Source: JBAXGW01 sp037139195 (lineage in GTDB: Bacteria > Bacteroidota > Bacteroidia > Bacteroidales > JAHJDW01). From it: a DNA stretch of 16,462 nucleotides. Under the pieces are notes generated by a model that was not told the origin of the DNA, did not search any database, and saw nothing but the letters and a program-made list of their open reading frames with translations. The stretch spans positions 1 to 16,462 of the forward strand of contig JBAXGW010000083.1 of NCBI GenBank assembly GCA_037139195.1, written 5' to 3'. Made by a program: the position numbers and the translations under genes. Positions 15,734 through 16,462 of the stretch are shown piece after piece (position 1 is the first letter of the stretch; every line of letters begins with the position of its first letter).

Positions 15734-15928
15734 CTACAATAAAATTACTACTACTACAATTAAGAGATATTTGCAACTGATATCAACAGTGCAATCAATT
15801 TTGCAGAATTTTTTACAATCATCTTTACCTGCTTTAAGCATTGCCATGTCACTTTTCAATAAACTATCAAAAGAAAGTTCTTCATTAAAAAAGGTTTCTG
15901 GCTTATTAAGCATTTCAATATTTATCAT
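15734..15928 (-). CDS. RiPP precursor peptide 3 (hydrophobic-tail type)
   Basis: A 64-residue precursor. The leader (1-34) ends ELSFDSLLKSDMAMLKAG. Counting back from Gly34 gives Ala at -2, Leu at -4, Met at -7, Asp at -8 and Leu at -12, which is the C39 double-glycine rule. The predicted 30-residue core begins KDDCKKFCKIDCTVDISC, with Cys at 38, 42, 46 and 52 (CX3CX3CX5C), and ends in the very hydrophobic KYLLIVVVVILL. It is 17 residues or so from identical in places: residues 17-43 are the same as in the peptide at 15986-16180. The charged Cys-rich head and hydrophobic tail suggest a membrane-acting product after crosslinking by the radical SAM enzyme encoded next. Too small for most gene finders, but the conserved trio makes it convincing. 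Confidence 0.9.
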   Translation of the reverse strand: MINIEMLNKPETFFNEELSFDSLLKSDMAMLKAGKDDCKKFCKIDCTVDISCKYLLIVVVVILL

Positions 15929-15957
15929 TTTATTTAGTTATTTAAATTATTAGTTAA

Positions 15958-15980
15958 GGGTGTTGATAATATCAACACCC
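15958..15980. terminator. Hairpin between precursor genes 2 and 3
   Basis: GGGTGTTGAT (15958-15967) and ATCAACACCC (15971-15980) form a perfect 10-bp stem with a 3-base loop. It lies in the 57-base gap, 5 bases after the stop of the second precursor. On the minus strand it is followed by TTAACTAATAATTT, a poor U-tract, so it probably attenuates or protects the upstream RNA rather than ending transcription. On the plus strand it is followed by AATTTTTAT. Confidence 0.6.
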
Positions 15981-15985
15981 AATTT

Positions 15986-16180
15986 TTATGCAAATATTGC
16001 AACTATAATTGCAACAAGCTTAGCACAACTTATGTCAACAGTGCAATCAGCTTTGCAGAATTTTTTGCAATCATCTTTCCCAGCTTTAAGCATTGCCATA
16101 TCGCTTTTCAATAAACTATCAAAAGAGAGTTCTTTATTGAAAAATGATTCAGATCTATTTATGATATCTATATTTGTCAT
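15986..16180 (-). CDS. RiPP precursor peptide 2 (hydrophobic-tail type)
   Basis: A 64-residue precursor and tandem duplicate of the one at 15734-15928. The leader (1-34) has the same ELSFDSLLKSDMAMLKAG ending and the same C39 signature. The core begins KDDCKKFCKADCTVDISC (Cys 38, 42, 46, 52). Between the paralogues residues 17-43 are identical and residue 44 is Ala instead of Ile. The tail AKLVAIIVAIFA keeps hydrophobicity but little sequence identity, so selection seems to hold leader and Cys pattern constant while the tail varies. It starts 18 bases after the stop of the first precursor gene and is followed by a strong hairpin. Confidence 0.9.
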   Translation of the reverse strand: MTNIDIINRSESFFNKELSFDSLLKSDMAMLKAGKDDCKKFCKADCTVDISCAKLVAIIVAIFA

Positions 16181-16198
16181 GTTTGTCTTGTTTTATTG

Positions 16199-16399
16199 TT
16201 AAAATGTGGTTACTGTTGATTTTTGTTTAGGGTTTTCCCAATCTAAATGAACTGTACAATGTTTTTCACAATATTCGTCACAAACTTTAGCTCCTGCAAC
16301 AATGCCAGATAGCTCATTTTTCAAAAGGGCATCAAATGAAAACTCTTGTTCCATAAAATGTTGTGGCTTGATTACAAGCTCGTTTTTTTCATTATTCAT
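16199..16399 (-). CDS. RiPP precursor peptide 1 (polar-tail type), first gene of the operon
   Basis: A 66-residue precursor, divergent from the other two. The leader (1-36) ends FSFDALLKNELSGIVAG, with Gly -1, Ala -2, Ile -4, Leu -7, Glu -8 and Leu -12, an even better double-glycine match. The 30-residue core reads AKVCDEYCEKHCTVHLDW, then ENPKQKSTVTTF. Cys 40, 44 and 48 keep the CX3CX3CTV motif, but the fourth Cys is absent and the tail is polar with a lone Trp. All three cores are predicted to be exactly 30 residues. It could be the second half of a two-component system with the hydrophobic-tail peptides, or simply another product of the same maturase. The 63 bases upstream within the window show no clear TAnnTTTG promoter. 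Confidence 0.88.
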   Translation of the reverse strand: MNNEKNELVIKPQHFMEQEFSFDALLKNELSGIVAGAKVCDEYCEKHCTVHLDWENPKQKSTVTTF

Positions 16400-16462
16400 A
16401 ATTTTCTATACTGGGTATCCCCTTTACTCATCTAATATTATTTCGATTTTACTATCATTAAC

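Overview
The window looks like the chromosome of an AT-rich Bacteroidota bacterium of the flavobacterial or sphingobacterial type. The signs are SusC-like TonB-dependent receptors with N-terminal carboxypeptidase-regulatory domains, TAnnTTTG-type promoters, tRNA genes without encoded CCA, and genes packed on one strand with few visible Shine-Dalgarno sites. Apart from two tRNA genes at the left edge, every gene I support is on the minus strand, so the biological reading direction is right to left.

Left part (1-8310), core functions. A tRNA-Pro (cut by the window edge) and a tRNA-Arg end at a palindromic terminator shared with the convergent gene. That gene encodes a TonB-dependent outer-membrane receptor with a TPP riboswitch in its leader, so it is probably a thiamine-compound receptor. 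Next come a polyphosphate pair (ppx and ppk), a SixA-type histidine phosphatase, a NadR-type ribosylnicotinamide kinase and a PnuC-family transporter. Read in the transcribed direction the order is pnuC, kinase, sixA, ppk, ppx, then the riboswitch and receptor. The spacers hold dispersed and tandem repeats: a 14-bp/heptad minisatellite that runs into the ppx stop codon, a pair of CTTCGA...TCGAAG inverted repeats, and a CACTGTG-rich block.

Boundary (8370-8994). A small unknown gene has its own good promoter match and is broken by one base in a run of eight A. Beside it lies the orphan C-terminus of an HlyD-type adaptor.

Right part (9017-16462), a ribosomally made, post-translationally modified peptide (RiPP) locus, which I consider the most interesting content. 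In transcribed order it has three short precursor peptides (66, 64 and 64 aa), a radical SAM/SPASM maturase, an outer-membrane beta-barrel protein of the TonB-receptor type, a C39-peptidase ABC exporter, and a very short HlyD-like protein. The precursors share a leader that fits the double-glycine processing rule exactly and a core with a C-x3-C-x3-C-T-V motif. Two are recent tandem duplicates whose hydrophobic C-terminal tails have diverged, and the third has a polar tail. The likely pathway is modification of the Cys-rich core by the radical SAM enzyme, cleavage after Ala-Gly by the C39 domain during export, and passage of the outer membrane by an unknown route, possibly through the barrel protein. 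Hairpins after the second and third precursor genes may keep precursor expression above enzyme expression. The product's structure and activity cannot be read from the sequence.
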